64,000 bases of DNA. Source: Mermis nigrescens (taxonomy: Eukaryota; Nematoda; Enoplea; Mermithida; Mermithidae). The notes under the pieces were generated by a model that made no database searches, was not told the origin of the DNA, and saw only the letters and a list, made by a program, of their open reading frames with translations. Positions within the stretch are counted from its first letter, which is position 1. The number at the start of each line of letters is the position of its first letter. The position numbers and the translations under genes were made by a program. Where the stretch lies: NCBI GenBank assembly GCA_036768485.1, contig JAVLUZ010000154.1:24355637-24419636 (forward strand), written 5' to 3'. Shown here in pieces: positions 55,101-63,563 of this stretch.

Positions 55101-58100
55101 GCATACCAATTAAAATGTGTTATGTACTTCTTGCCGTTATCGCCGCTTTGATGCGGGCAATTATTTTTCCGTATCTTAAGCCAGCTTGGTATTCCTTGTT
55201 TGTGGCTGATAGCTATTTTCTAAAGCGAAGTTTCATCGTTTTAAGGCAAAGGCGTTCTCTAATTTCCCAGTTCAAGAGATCGCAAAATACGCGTCTAAAG
55301 GTTATCACCACGCAAGAAACGCAATACTGAAATCGAAAAGCCACGATGACATGGAAAAGTTGTCCTTGTCGTGTATGCAACTCCTCTTTAACCCACTTGG
55401 TGACAAAATGTTGGTATGCTTAAGAATAATTAATGATCTTGTCATTGTTCAATTTTCGCTGCCGAATAATTCGAGACTGAAGTACGGTGTTATTTTTCAG
55501 GACACCGCGTCACAGTCTTGTCTTATGAAGGCGCTTTCTGATCTTTTAAAGGGTAAGCGCGTCATTTCTAATCTAAATTTTTAGTTTGGTGACTACATAT
55601 ATTTTAATTATTCCTTATTAATTGAAAACTTTTATTAATCTCTTCAAAATTACTTATCGATTACGTGTATGTTTTTAGAACAAGCCCCAACGAGAATGTC
55701 TGTAACCAGCTTTTCTTGATTCTCGTCGAACTTAAGTATCTACCGATTCTGTAGCTCAACTACTTGCACGTTAGATCAGCTTTAAAATGTAATGTAAAGT
55801 GGTTTTATATTGGAATGCAGGCTGCAGTCTCTTGTAATCAGCATTATGCGAAGGGAGGGACTGTTACTACTATGCCGTTAATCAAAAAGAGCTTTGCTAC
55901 GATTTTGAGCCTGAATAATGGAAAATGACCAAAAAAGGACCTACTTAGAATGCTATGCATTTTTGATTAAATACGAGCATGCTCTATGGATCTTTGTCTT
56001 TTCTGAAATGTTTTTCCACATATTTTTGTGCCGATTATCCTACTGTCATTGTTTCTAGCATTTTTATTACCTCTTTTCAATTTAATCTTGCTCAATTAGG
56101 TACGTTTAAACTGCTGGTAATCTATAGGGTGGCTTAAAGAAACGAATGGCATATTGGTCTCCATACATGGGTAAGGTAGAGGTGGCCAGAGGGGGGGGTG
56201 AAATTCAAGAATGGCCATATACAACATTATGGTCATTGTTTTTTGCACAGGGTCTGCTTGCACAAGTACAATTACGGCCTCCATGCACGTACATTCTACA
56301 CATGTAGATGTTAGAGTACTGAAAGATGGTACAGAGCACGCTGTGTGTGATGAACTGTGTTTCTTGACTCTTATTAGTGAAGTTTAGCCAATCCGTCAGT
56401 TCTGGCGTATCTAGGGCAAATTTAAAGAACATGAAATGAATTTCGAAAAATTTCTTGCTAAAAAATCGGAAAAATTGAACAAAATAACATATATGGCGCG
56501 AAGCGCCGTAAATTTGACGACTTTTGAGCAAATATATAGCTAAAATCGCTTTAAAAAACACTATTTTTTGACAAATTCTCAGGAAAGTTTTGGAAACATT
56601 TTCAAAAATCGCGAATTTGGGGGGATTGGGGAAATCACCCTCTAAGATCATGTATGGTCGATGGCCAAAGATCGATTACAAAGTGCATATCCATCCATTA
56701 TCTCGCTAACTATTTTGGGCCAGTTGGGGAGGGCGGCCACCCCTTGCCCCCCTTAAATCTGCCAATGAATAGAAGGACATATTCCTCTGCGCAAATGCAA
56801 ACGAGTGGAGGCCCATAAATACTCTAGAGCCCGAGCGTATTTTTTCCTAGGAAAAGAAAATTATTGTTCTTTTTCCAAAAAGTTATCCTATAATAATAAT
56901 AATAATGTTAATTGATACTGCTGATTATAATAAGTGAAATAATATGATGAAATGGAACTTTTCAAAGCATACCTTTGTTATTGTCGCCTTCTTTACTATA
57001 TCGTAAATGAAATTGAATAAGTTTATACCGTCTGGTGTCAGAGTGGTACCGGCTCAGTTACCGGTTCATATGACCGGAATATTAAGGATTATCAATTCAT
57101 TGCAGAATACATAAATAGCTTGAAAACTAAGCTTGTGTTTTAGCAGCTGTACGCAGCGTATTTGATCATGTAAATTCGAAGTTATGGGAACTTGGAATGA
57201 CCCTAAAATGAGCTAGACAAAATTTCTTCTCGTGTAGTTGTTTATTTTATTACAATTTCTTATGCTGCCGCTGGGTATGGCCTGATCTGTATGTCTTTTT
57301 GTTCAGTCGCTTTTTAATCATGTATTTGTATTTTACCGTATTTTGTGTATTTTTCTGGACAGTAAATATTTTCTTGTCTTTTTGTTGTCAATTATAATGC
57401 CATTAGCGGCTCAAAATCTCGGGTGGAGGAAGGGTTGTCGACCATGAGAGAAAGGTTAAATAGCCTTCTATTTTTTGGTTAAAATGGCAAAAAAAGCATC
57501 TAGGAAGATTAAGTCCATTGCAATGGTCAATGATTACAAATTATTACATACATTTAAATAGTACAGTAAATTCCAGAAAAAAGTTTATTGTAAACGTGAT
57601 GTATTTCTCTGATAAAATGATAAAGTCGCGCACATCCTAATCATTTTGATGCGTCGATATAAATTAAGTTCAGGAAGATCTGTCCGATAATTGAATTTTA
57701 CATACTATTTTTAGATTGCGAACAATTTTTGTCGAATCCAGAGATGCAACTAGTAGATGTGGCCCTGAAGCTTATTTCGTCCGTGGCTTCTATTAACAAA
57801 CTGACATGCAATAAATTATGCACGAAGTTTTTATCATTGGCAATAGAAAGATATCACATGTCGGGTGAAGATGCACAAGTTCACTTCATCACCTTATTAG
57901 CGATTCTCTTGGAAACCTTGGAAAAATTTGAATCTAGTAAGCGTGGCTTCTTTCAATGGAAAATAGTCATTTCAATTTCATTTTCGTTTAAGCATAAAAT
58001 CACCGTTTGCATACTTGAGAGATTTTAGTATTAGATTTTAATCAGATTTTTAGATATTAATTTTATTAGATTTCAATTAGATTTTAATTTAGATTTTAAA

Positions 58101-61100
58101 AATGTTTTGAATTTTATATTTTAATTCCGCTTCACTGCTTATCCTTGGAACTTGATTTATATTTCAGAAGATCCATTATTGCTGATCGAAAACTCAATGA
58201 CTACCGTTTTATGCAATAATGTTTTCGAAGCTGAAAAGCTTGAACTCATTACAGTTGGTCTTCGAGCTGCCACTTCTATTTTGAAACTTGATGCAGGGGC
58301 TTTCTCGCAAATTCAGCTAGATAATCTCATCGAAACGTGTGAAAAATGTATTTCCGCAACTCAAAATTCTGAAGAACAAAGAAGTCAAAGGTGCGTCATT
58401 TGCAGATATCTTTATACAGTATAAATATATGTAAATCACATATGCACACTTGAGGGTATGCGGGGTATCCTCCCTATCACGACTTTTGAAAGGCATACCC
58501 CTTATGCCATTCTCGGACCAAAAGCTATTGTTGGAATTATGAAACAGCGCCAAACGATGCCCAGCATTAAAATCTAAAGTATTTTTCGAGTAGTACTATG
58601 TCAATTCATTCAATTAGACACTTTTTGTCCATTATTTTCTGCATGTGTGATTGTTCAAATCATTCCATCGTTCTTATTATCATTTATTTTCATGCAAACT
58701 TAATTACGAATATTCAAGAAGAGTAAAATACAACGAAGCAAAGCGTTCTTTCGGGTTATGAGGGGGAGGAACGACGAAAATATCTGAAAAATCAACATAA
58801 GTTTATCGTCTAAGCGCCATAATTAGCCATATAAAATTAATCATTCACCCCCCAGTAAACTCGGTTCACCCCCTCCCAAAACTTAAGACTGTGTGTATGT
58901 ATGATGTAAATACGTTCAGAGATGTAACCAGGATTTTTTTTAAGGAACCCCAAGAATTTTGAATTTCTATATCTCGAGAACCGTTTTGAGGTACACGAAA
59001 TTAATGGCACTTTTGAGCGTTTCTAGATGAGATCCATGCTGTGGTGAAGAAAAAAATGTTAAAAAATCCCAAATTTTATGTTTGATTTCAAACTTGAATA
59101 TAAAAAATTTATCATTTGACCTAGGTACATATATGCGTGATTAATTTTTCATTATCCAAGTCCGAACTCGACTTCAAAACATTTCGAAATTCTTGTCTTT
59201 TCATTCAATTTTCTGGCTTTTCAAAGAAAAATAATACAGAAAGCAATAGCATGGAAAATTTTGACATATTAAATATTTTTAAGTCAAGTTTGGGCTTCTA
59301 AGATAACAAATATAATCGGAAGTAAGAAATCCGGCTCGTAGCGCTGAAATAATTTGAGTTTAGTAACTCACAAGTGTACTAAAAGCCTATCTTGGCTGCC
59401 TTTTTTAGTTGGACTTCGAGTAGTTCTTATATTCTCTAAAGTTGCAGTCGGATATACACAAATAAAATTAAAGCTAGTTGAGTCTGGAAAAACGTTATAA
59501 GGGTCCCAAAAAGTCTAAGAGAGCCTCAAGGACTACCTTTGTATAAAATGTGTGGGAGGAAAAGATGAAAAACAATCTTTACCTAATTTCGGGGAATGGG
59601 CGCAGCGCCGATTTGAGATACTGGATCCACTTAACTCCCTCTTGCTGATCTGCTGCCCAATATAAATTAAGATTTTATTTATTCCCTATTTCTACTTTAA
59701 TCGATTGTTTCGGACGGTTATTCGTGAAAAAAACTAAAGTTAGCTGTTTTTATTAGATGAATCTCATCGTGCCTGGGAATATTACGTAATGCAGTATATT
59801 TTTTAGATCAACGGCCGTTGGAGTTTTGCGAACAGTGTGTGTAACAAATTTCGAACATTGTAAACATTATTTTAATGAAAGTTCCAGATTCTCGCAGACG
59901 TCCAGATTCATGGCTATTGCTTCCATGATATGCAACCAGGAATCAGTTGATTATTTTCTTCCATTGTTGCTAAACTTTGAAACATATGAAACAATAGAGA
60001 AGGAGCAGCTGAGGGAAAGGCTAACCCGTAGACTCGATGCTATACGACTTGTAATCGAAAACGGGTCTTTTGTGGATAATTCTGCTTGCAGCCTTCTTTT
60101 TCCTGCCATTTTCGATCGACTGATTCATTTATACGAGCACTTAGCTCAATCAGATTGTTCAGAATTAGATTTTCTCGTGAAAATAGGCGATCTCGTTCAG
60201 GATCTCATGCTTACTTTAAAGCCGGAGTAAGTACCTAATTAAGTATATTGCCGTTCCGTATTATTTTGATTGTCACTTAATTGAGATGTGTGGATGGAGC
60301 GATCCGTTTTGCAAATAATAGATTTTTATTACAGAATTTACAAGTTTAATAGTATTGCTTATTTGTAATCTTTACTTATAGCGTAGGCAGCAGGAATCGA
60401 TCGTTTGTTATAGTTTTAAGATTTTAATAATTAATTAAACACTTTTTGAGATGAGACGAGTGCATTAAATCTTGATAGTTTGGCAGCACTTAAAGGACGA
60501 TAATTATTGAATTGCTTATATGTACATATGTCGACTTTTGAGCGTGAAAATTACAATTATCGAGATTGACAAAATAAAAGATACATAATATGTTAATATG
60601 TGAATGTGTTTACTCATCCATGATACATAAATAACCGCTGTTTCAAATATGTATTAATGCATTTAAGTAGTTTCAGCTTTTTCTTTCCGATGCACTAAAT
60701 TGTTAAGCAAGGATAGAAGCTGTAGTCTTTTGTAAAGCTCGCACGAAAAACAATCTTTGTTCACAAGGGTCTTGAAAAGTAGCTCTCAACAACGCTACAC
60801 TAATATGTTTTTGCCTAATGAAGCGTGCGCTTTATCACCTTGTGCTGTTTATTAAAATGATATAACTCTTAACTCACGTTGACATTGGTCTTAAGTCATG
60901 TTTTCTTGTATCTTTAATTGCGGTTTTTTTATTATTTTATTTTTATTGTTTATAATTATTTTTCATATTTTTTAAATAATTTCTTATCTTGACTAAATTA
61001 TTTAAAATTATCATGTATGTACAGGCATCAAAATTTGCTTTTGAGCCACTTCAACGAAATATGGGTCGACGGTCTTCAGTCAAAGAAATCATATTCCATC

Positions 61101-63563
61101 CTATTTTGTCGAATAATTTGCTCCTTGACGCCCAGTGTAAGAAGAATATCCTTGAAGCGTCCTTTTAACAATTTATGTTTATTTAAAAATATTTTATTTT
61201 ACGTGTAGTGTATGTGCATTAGAAGACACACGTGCACACTGGGGGTGTGGGTGTATCCCCTACCACGACTTTTGAGATACCCTTCAGGCTTTTGACCAAA
61301 ACCGATTGCTTGAACCATGAAAAAGCGTCTAATGATGTCAGACAGTGTAATTTCAATTACATATATTTATTTCTAGAGTATACTGTCTAATTCATTCATC
61401 CAGACACTTTTTTCCATTATTTTGTGCATATTTGATTTTTTCAGGCCGTTCCATTGCCCTTACTGTTATTATTTTCATGCTAATTTAACCATAAATATTG
61501 ATGAAAAGTAAAATACCACGAATTAGGTATAATTGACATTAAATAGGTAACAAATTACTTATTTACCCCCCTCCCAAGGGAACCTGATTTACCCCTCCAG
61601 AGCTTTGGCCGCATGCATGTATAGTAGGAGACTTTGAGTAGTCTGCTGGATCCCTTAGGACTTAGTCAGATACAAAATGTGCTGTGAAGAGAAAACCAAG
61701 TACATATGTCGTTTCTTTGATATGTCAGCTGCTTTTAATGTGCAGGTTTCTTACAAAGACTAGATTTCGGAACCATTTATCTACTCTGCATGTTATATGT
61801 CATTGATGATGTATATTAATGCTCGGAATCAGCGATAAAACGTAGGAAATTTGAAAAAATCTTAGTTGCAAGCGCTATATTTTGTGAGTTTGGCCATTCG
61901 TATAATAATAAGGAGCAGGCTTGCATGTCGAGCGTTAAGATCTCGTCTGCTCTCAGAAACACGAAAGGCTAAATTTACTGGAGAAAATAAGGCAAAACGA
62001 TGATCAAAAAATATACAAACATAACGTTTTTTTGCAAAAGCGTTTGAAATCGACCATTATGTGTCATTATGGTAGTTTTTGAACTAGTTTAACGTTTAAA
62101 TCAATGTTTAAGACCATATTAGCTCAAAAAGCTCTCTTCAAAATTTTGCACTTTAGATATTTCTTTATATATATTTTCTTGTGGCAATAAGCTTCTTTTC
62201 GCTTTTTAACTCGGAATTAACAGTTCTATTTCTGACAAGCGGCTCAAATCAAAGAAGTGGCTTTCAAGTTGTTTTTTTGTAGAACTTCAACGAATATACG
62301 AACATTAATAATATGTGGATATTAATAATACAAGCTCTCATATTAATATTGAAGTTTTAGGTTTTTTTACTCAAATCAGAAGTGTGATTGTTTCACAGCT
62401 ACAGGCTACAGTAACCAAATATTGGTGTTCTGCTTCTCATCTACTCTACATATGTATGTACAGTGCTCGCCACGAATGTTTACGTTTTAATATGCTCCAT
62501 AGGATGATAGGGCTTGTTAAGGCATATTTGTTTAACACGCCGGTCGTGCGTGGTCGGAAATAGGACCGACGTGTTAAAGATATAACCCTATCGAGCTCTA
62601 GAAGCTTATTAAAGCGTACACATTCGTGGCGAGTAGTGTATATGCTAGTTAGGTTCAACTTGAATCGAAAAACCTGAATATAAAACATTTGTAACATCAT
62701 TTTTTACTTCCTATTTCCTTTCGCTTTACAGTCATAGTTCTGCAAAACACTAAGTAGGTAGTTTAAAATTTAAATTGTAAATGACTGCTCGAGGAATCAA
62801 TGTAATATGATTTCGGTACATTCGCATATCATCGAAAGAATAATTGCCGCTTATATTCTTCATTGAGCAAAAATTTATGTTTTAAGATTTTATGAATGCG
62901 CTATATGCATACATGAACATAGGGATGGAGTAAGAGTGGGGTATTCCCCCCGCTGTAGGGTCCAGAAGTTAGTAACCGTCGAGCAGTCTGAGCCATAATT
63001 GTATATTTTCAAGCGATTTCGACGTAAACAATAGCCAAAACGCAATTTACTATAGTAAAAAATCCTGTATTCGGCCTATCCCTGACCCCAAAATCAAGAT
63101 TTTACCCCTTCCACACAAATATGTCCTTGTGCATCTATGGCTATATACATACATGTAACAGGAGGGATGGGGATCCCTTACTCAAAGTTGGTCGTACCCC
63201 ATTCCCCAAAGCCAGAAAATTTTGACTCCCCCATTTTTAGAAAAAAATCGAGTTTTTCGGCCATTTCTAGTTGTTTTTCGGCCGTTTTTGACCAAAATAT
63301 GGAGTTGATTTACGCCCCCCTCAATGGTTGGGGACTCCCACCCGAAATTTCGAGCCCTTTCTTCCATGTACTTCAAAATATTGTTCAGAAAACTGAAGGT
63401 ATGGCTCGTTTTTGCGATCCTGCAATCAAAAGACTTTGTTCTTTTTTGAATGAGTCGCAAAACACGCCGCCTTCAGGCGGTAACCAGACGGGACGAGCGG
63501 ATGACCAGTTCTTGAATTGCGATTCTCAGCTGGTCGCTAATTTTGCCAATAAACTATCTTTGA
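36738..63563 (+). CDS. MMS19: MMS19 homologue, gene span (14 exons seen, 3' end outside)
   Basis: Homologue of MMS19, a HEAT-repeat scaffold of the cytosolic iron-sulfur assembly targeting complex (with CIAO1 and CIAO2B), which hands 4Fe-4S clusters to DNA-metabolism enzymes such as XPD. Fourteen exons total about 2,149 coding bases (716 codons), and every junction is phase-consistent. Identification rests on ordered matches to the known family: LLQVVEFF, the exon 5 block [15 protein letters not shown] (human [15 protein letters not shown]), CYFPLDF (human CYFPIDF), and [11 protein letters not shown]. Animal MMS19 is about 1,000 residues, so roughly 300 C-terminal residues should lie to the right. 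Introns run from 87 bp to 7.5 kb and are full of repeats. An antisense gene sits in intron 7. Confidence 0.9.
37110..38100. repeat. MMS19 intron repeats: R6 fragment and R3 copy
   Basis: 37,110-37,175 resembles the start/end of the R6 family (GTGCACACGG, GGGAGGGGTAAACC). 37,870-38,085 is an R3 copy with GGGGGATAAATGACCTCCAA and TTTTGGATGGGGATCCCCAT. The rest of the stretch shows no gene. Confidence 0.5.
38269..38372 (+). CDS. MMS19: MMS19 exon 2
   Basis: Acceptor AATTTCAG; takes one base to finish a codon, leaves phase 1 at GGTATT. Encodes [20 protein letters not shown] and [14 protein letters not shown], the first HEAT helices (fly: ERVAGTNLLSAVLIALP). Confidence 0.88.
38570..38880. repeat. 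J fragment and R3 copy in MMS19 intron 2
   Basis: 38,570-38,665 holds a J end (TTGTATTCGGCAAAGG, CATCTTTGTACAACATG). 38,725-38,880 is an R3 copy ending near CCCCCTCTTATATGTATG. Confidence 0.55.
39315..39400 (+). CDS. MMS19: MMS19 exon 3
   Basis: Acceptor TTGTTTCAG, donor TTA|GTAAGT, phase 0. Encodes [20 protein letters not shown] then CLKAIRTL, matching the family motif 'FF..RL.DH..V.PA.L.GL.AL'; the usual DH pair is DS here. Confidence 0.88.
39455..40320. mobile_element. K/L-like element in MMS19 intron 3
   Basis: Ends CAGGCCCGTAGCCGTAC and complement of CAGGCCAGTAGCCAGG. The right interior (CTATCTCCTAATGATTCCC) matches the sequence that element F split inside L. An R3 copy (39,470-39,680) and a (TA)n tract (40,043-40,137) lie inside. 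The flanking 8-mers do not match, so the boundary is less certain than for L. Confidence 0.6.
40043..40137. repeat. (TA)n microsatellite
   Basis: About 47 TA units with one phase slip at 40,130. Confidence 0.97.
40321..41585. other. no exon; R5-like fragment
   Basis: 40,910-41,036 has R5-type ends (CATACATGGGCGGCAAC, CCCCCACGCCCGTGTG). The 66-codon open frame at 40,583 has no family match. Intron 3 of MMS19. Confidence 0.4.
41586..41730 (+). CDS. MMS19: MMS19 exon 4
   Basis: Acceptor CTCTTAAAG, donor GCAG|GTATGG, phase 0 in and 1 out. Encodes [20 protein letters not shown] and [17 protein letters not shown], matching 'LKAIFQEVHVQSLPQ.DRH' of vertebrates. Confidence 0.88.
41871..41996 (+). 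CDS. MMS19: MMS19 exon 5
   Basis: Acceptor CTTTTTCTTGAAG, donor TTTG|GTGAGT. Encodes [20 protein letters not shown] and [20 protein letters not shown]. This is the best conserved part of the MMS19 N-terminal domain and the strongest evidence for the identity of the gene. Confidence 0.95.
42007..42222. repeat. R3 repeat, clear copy
   Basis: Begins TACATGTAACGGCTCGAAAT and ends CCCTTTTACATGTATGG, so the ends are short inverted repeats around ACATGTAA. The middle carries GGCCAAAAATCGTC and GTCAAAAATTTTCTGGC, shared with all R3 copies. Family found at least seven times here, always non-coding. Confidence 0.75.
42223..44390. other. MMS19 intron 5, no gene seen
   Basis: (TTTA)n at 43,362-43,395, a hairpin-type motif at 43,843 (CGGCGCGAGGCGCCGG) and a fragment at 43,615-43,760 related to 56,165-56,290. 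No coding exon supported. Confidence 0.45.
44400..44625. repeat. R3 repeat, reverse copy
   Basis: Complement of the R3 consensus: CCCCCAAAGCCAGAGAATTT, then TTTTTGGCCAAAAATTAAGG and CTCGAGCCGTTACATG. Confidence 0.7.
44587..44714 (+). repeat. 64-bp perfect tandem duplication
   Basis: 44,587-44,650 and 44,651-44,714 are two copies differing at one base (ACCCACC against ACCTACC). The unit joins the end of the R3 copy to flanking sequence, so it arose after the R3 insertion. It ends 37 bp before MMS19 exon 6. Confidence 0.92.
44752..44813 (+). CDS. MMS19: MMS19 exon 6
   Basis: Acceptor TCTTTTTTCAG, donor CCG|GTAATT. Encodes [20 protein letters not shown] plus P; CYFP[IL]DF is a family signature. 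Confidence 0.93.
44814..45435. other. MMS19 intron 6, left part, nothing recognised
   Basis: AT-rich, no exon or repeat that I can name. Confidence 0.4.
45436..46260. repeat. R4 copy split by a J element
   Basis: R4 sequence (start ATGCACAGCCTGGAAATTG, with a GGCGCGAAGCGCC hairpin at 45,649) runs to 45,748 and resumes at 46,198 with GAGGGGTGAAAAAATTTCTA, the normal continuation of R4. Confidence 0.7.
45749..46197. mobile_element. family J element, copy 3
   Basis: Starts CAGTGTTTTTTTTGTACAAG, ends CAAATAAAATCGTG, flanked by GAGGGATG (45,741-45,748) and GAGGGGTG (46,198-46,205), an 8-bp duplication with one mismatch inside the R4 repeat. Palindromic GTACAAAG units near both ends and hairpins at 45,960 and 46,050. 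449 bp, non-coding. Confidence 0.85.
46261..47615. other. MMS19 intron 6, right part, no gene
   Basis: No exon or named repeat supported; short open frames at 46,907-47,144 have no recognisable product. Confidence 0.4.
47616..47777 (+). CDS. MMS19: MMS19 exon 7
   Basis: Acceptor CTTCGTTTTAG, donor TTG|GTCAGT, 54 codons, phase 0 both sides. Encodes [20 protein letters not shown], then [19 protein letters not shown] and a WPAVLRLL end, aligning with 'R.DL..SLR..L...P.FA.F.LPLL.EK'. The exon is more divergent than 5 and 6 but order and phase fit. Confidence 0.85.
48594..48880. repeat. R4 repeat copy
   Basis: Starts GCAGACATGCACAGCTTGGG, continues with a GACGATGCTCTATCTTCCTA segment and AATTGAACAAAATATAGTC, as in the copy at 12,664. 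Confidence 0.65.
49263..49650. mobile_element. hAT-like element N with GGTGGGTC arrays
   Basis: Ends CATACCTGGGCAAT and complement of CACACCTGGGCAAT, a well-known hAT terminus, flanked by CTCTGAAT (49,255-49,262) and CTCTGCAT (49,651-49,658), an 8-bp duplication with one mismatch. Near the left end is an array of about 21-bp units, CCTGAAAAAGGTGGGTC-like, repeated four times with variation; CCCCGTCCAACTT occurs at both sides. 388 bp; the apparent proline- and glycine-rich open frame is this array. Confidence 0.85.
49690..49925. repeat. imperfect (ATT)n-rich tract
   Basis: TTATTA-type low complexity with interruptions. Open frames rich in Ile, Leu and Phe here are artefacts. Confidence 0.85.
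50037..50318 (-). CDS. small secreted LRR-type protein, exon 2 (nested gene)
   Basis: Second and last exon of the antisense gene in MMS19 intron 7. A strong acceptor (CACTTTTTCAG on the minus strand) leads into 93 codons and a TGA-type stop at 50,037, phase 0. Counting from the start of the protein, cysteines fall at 119, 135, 153 and 159, and N149-Q-T is a possible glycosylation site. The end is an amphipathic basic helix ([20 protein letters not shown]). The first residues [12 protein letters not shown] continue the leucine-rich pattern from exon 1. Confidence 0.65.
   Translation of the reverse strand: MIDMRGVPNLDCAQIAQRFTRIHVTSDCDNGATPIYFNRKGNQTQCGNDFLCYVKQRIREIYEQVHAGVKDLWKRIGAVVAKQIFKQPARDNN
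51113..51530. repeat. R4 repeat, reverse copy
   Basis: From a TCTTTGGGGAAGGGGGATTT start through CTCCCCGCAAAAATTTTTTC, a hairpin CGGCGCTTCGCGCC at 51,308, and GCATCGTCAGAAACGCTG to CCCATGCTGTGCATATATG. It lies in the intron of the nested antisense gene. Confidence 0.7.
51932..52252 (-). CDS. small secreted LRR-type protein, exon 1 (nested gene)
   Basis: ATG at 52,252 in good context (CAACCATGG) opens 107 codons that end at a donor TTTTG|GTAGGA, phase 0, joining the exon at 50,318-50,037 for a 200-residue product. Residues 1-18 ([18 protein letters not shown]) are a signal peptide. Cysteines 26, 35, 37 and 46 fit the LRRNT cap pattern C-x8-C-x-C-x8-C with IDC at its end, followed by leucine-rich-repeat-like strands ([20 protein letters not shown]). 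So a secreted leucine-rich-repeat protein is likely; ligand and role are unknown. An open minus frame of 88 codons at 50,769-51,032 lies in the intron but its splice phases do not fit as a middle exon. Confidence 0.7.
52519..54662. mobile_element. element H with a second copy inserted in itself
   Basis: Outer ends TAGTGCTGGCCTCTAAAAAA and near-complement (one base lost at the right end), TA on both sides. Inside, 53,260-54,313 is another full copy with ends TAGTGCTGGCC and GGCCAGCACTA, in the opposite orientation. The order is A (52,519-53,259), B (53,260 to about 53,605), A-reverse, B-reverse. Flanks of the inner copy (GAAGATATA left, TACTGTAG right) match the uninterrupted junction GAAGGCATACTGTAG with TA duplicated. 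AAAAAAACCA / TTTTTTAGGTTA units repeat near the ends. No transposase. Confidence 0.85.
54663..55245. other. MMS19 intron 7, right end
   Basis: No named repeat. A plus-strand frame at about 54,675-54,763 ([20 protein letters not shown]) looks somewhat gene-like, but MMS19 aligns without it and its splice sites are weak. Confidence 0.35.
55246..55413 (+). CDS. MMS19: MMS19 exon 8
   Basis: Follows the 7.5 kb intron. Ends ATG TTG|GTATGC, phase 0. Encodes [29 protein letters not shown] and [20 protein letters not shown]. The start is chosen so that phase and gapless length fit the human protein; acceptors at 55,258 or 55,271 are possible alternatives. Confidence 0.75.
55501..55552 (+). CDS. MMS19: MMS19 exon 9
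   Basis: Short exon: acceptor TATTTTTCAG, donor AAGG|GTAAGC. Encodes [17 protein letters not shown], phase 0 in and 1 out. The intron before it is 87 bp, the shortest in the gene. Confidence 0.8.
55553..57714. repeat. MMS19 intron 9: R4, R3 and other fragments
   Basis: 56,165-56,290 is related to 43,615-43,760. 56,460-56,665 is an R4 fragment with hairpin GGCGCGAAGCGCC at 56,495. 57,403-57,510 is a partial R3. Otherwise no gene; minus open frames at 56,096-56,651 run through these repeats. Confidence 0.5.
57715..57936 (+). CDS. MMS19: MMS19 exon 10
   Basis: Acceptor CTATTTTTAG, donor TCTA|GTAAGC. Encodes [20 protein letters not shown], then [15 protein letters not shown] and [15 protein letters not shown], aligning with 'C.PDMKLVWPSAKLL' and 'ILEMLLGFLKL' of human MMS19. 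Confidence 0.9.
58168..58390 (+). CDS. MMS19: MMS19 exon 11
   Basis: Acceptor ATATTTCAG, donor AAAG|GTGCGT, phase 1 in and 2 out. Encodes a HEAT segment with [20 protein letters not shown] and [17 protein letters not shown] (human QLQLVGIRTLTVLGAQPDLL ... EDLELAVGHL). Confidence 0.88.
58438..58905. repeat. repeat family R6, copy 1
   Basis: Starts near TATGCACACTTGAGGGTATG and ends near AAACTTAAGACTGTGTGTATG. It shares CACGACTTTTGA and the C-rich end ACCCCCTCCCAAA with 61,222-61,622. In MMS19 intron 11. Confidence 0.6.
58906..59806. other. MMS19 intron 11, right part, no gene
   Basis: One weak hairpin-type motif near 59,600 (GGCGCAGCGCC). Nothing else recognised. Confidence 0.4.
59807..60226 (+). 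CDS. MMS19: MMS19 exon 12
   Basis: The longest exon (420 bp), acceptor TATTTTTTAG, donor CCGGA|GTAAGT, phase 2 in and out. Encodes [20 protein letters not shown] (human LQALSAVSTHPSIVKETLPL), then [20 protein letters not shown] and a [17 protein letters not shown] end. Confidence 0.9.
60227..61024. other. MMS19 intron 12, nothing recognised
   Basis: AT-rich; no repeat family or exon that I can support. Confidence 0.4.
61025..61136 (+). CDS. MMS19: MMS19 exon 13
   Basis: Acceptor ATGTATGTACAG, donor CCCAGT|GTAAGA, 37 complete codons plus one completing base. Encodes [20 protein letters not shown] and [15 protein letters not shown], probable HEAT helices. Confidence 0.78.
61222..61622. repeat. 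repeat family R6, copy 2
   Basis: Starts CACACGTGCACACTGGGGGT, ends near CCAGAGCTTTGGCCGCATGC. Matches copy 1 in order. In MMS19 intron 13. Confidence 0.6.
62461..62638. mobile_element. mariner-type MITE, TA duplication
   Basis: 178 bp with inverted ends of about 37 bp (CAGTGCTCGCCACGAATGTT and complement of CACTACTCGCCACGAATGTG), flanked by TA (62,459-62,460 and 62,639-62,640). The middle has a short inverted pair around GTCGTGCGTGGTCGG. Non-coding. Confidence 0.87.
62700..63360. repeat. MMS19 intron 13 end: R6-like and reverse R3
   Basis: 62,915-63,140 has R6-like ends (GGAGTAAGAGTGGGGTATTCC, TTTTACCCCTTCCACACAAA). 63,158-63,360 is an R3 copy in reverse ending with CCGAAATTTCGAGCCC, immediately before exon 14. 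No gene. Confidence 0.55.
63389..63563 (+). CDS. MMS19: MMS19 exon 14 (last in window)
   Basis: Acceptor ATATTGTTCAG, donor TTGA|GTAAGT, phase 0 in and 1 out. Encodes [20 protein letters not shown], a Gly/Asn-rich linker and [15 protein letters not shown]. The exon starts within 30 bp of the edge of an inverted R3 repeat. Reading through the donor gives about 30 intron codons and a stop at 63,653-63,655. Confidence 0.78.
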
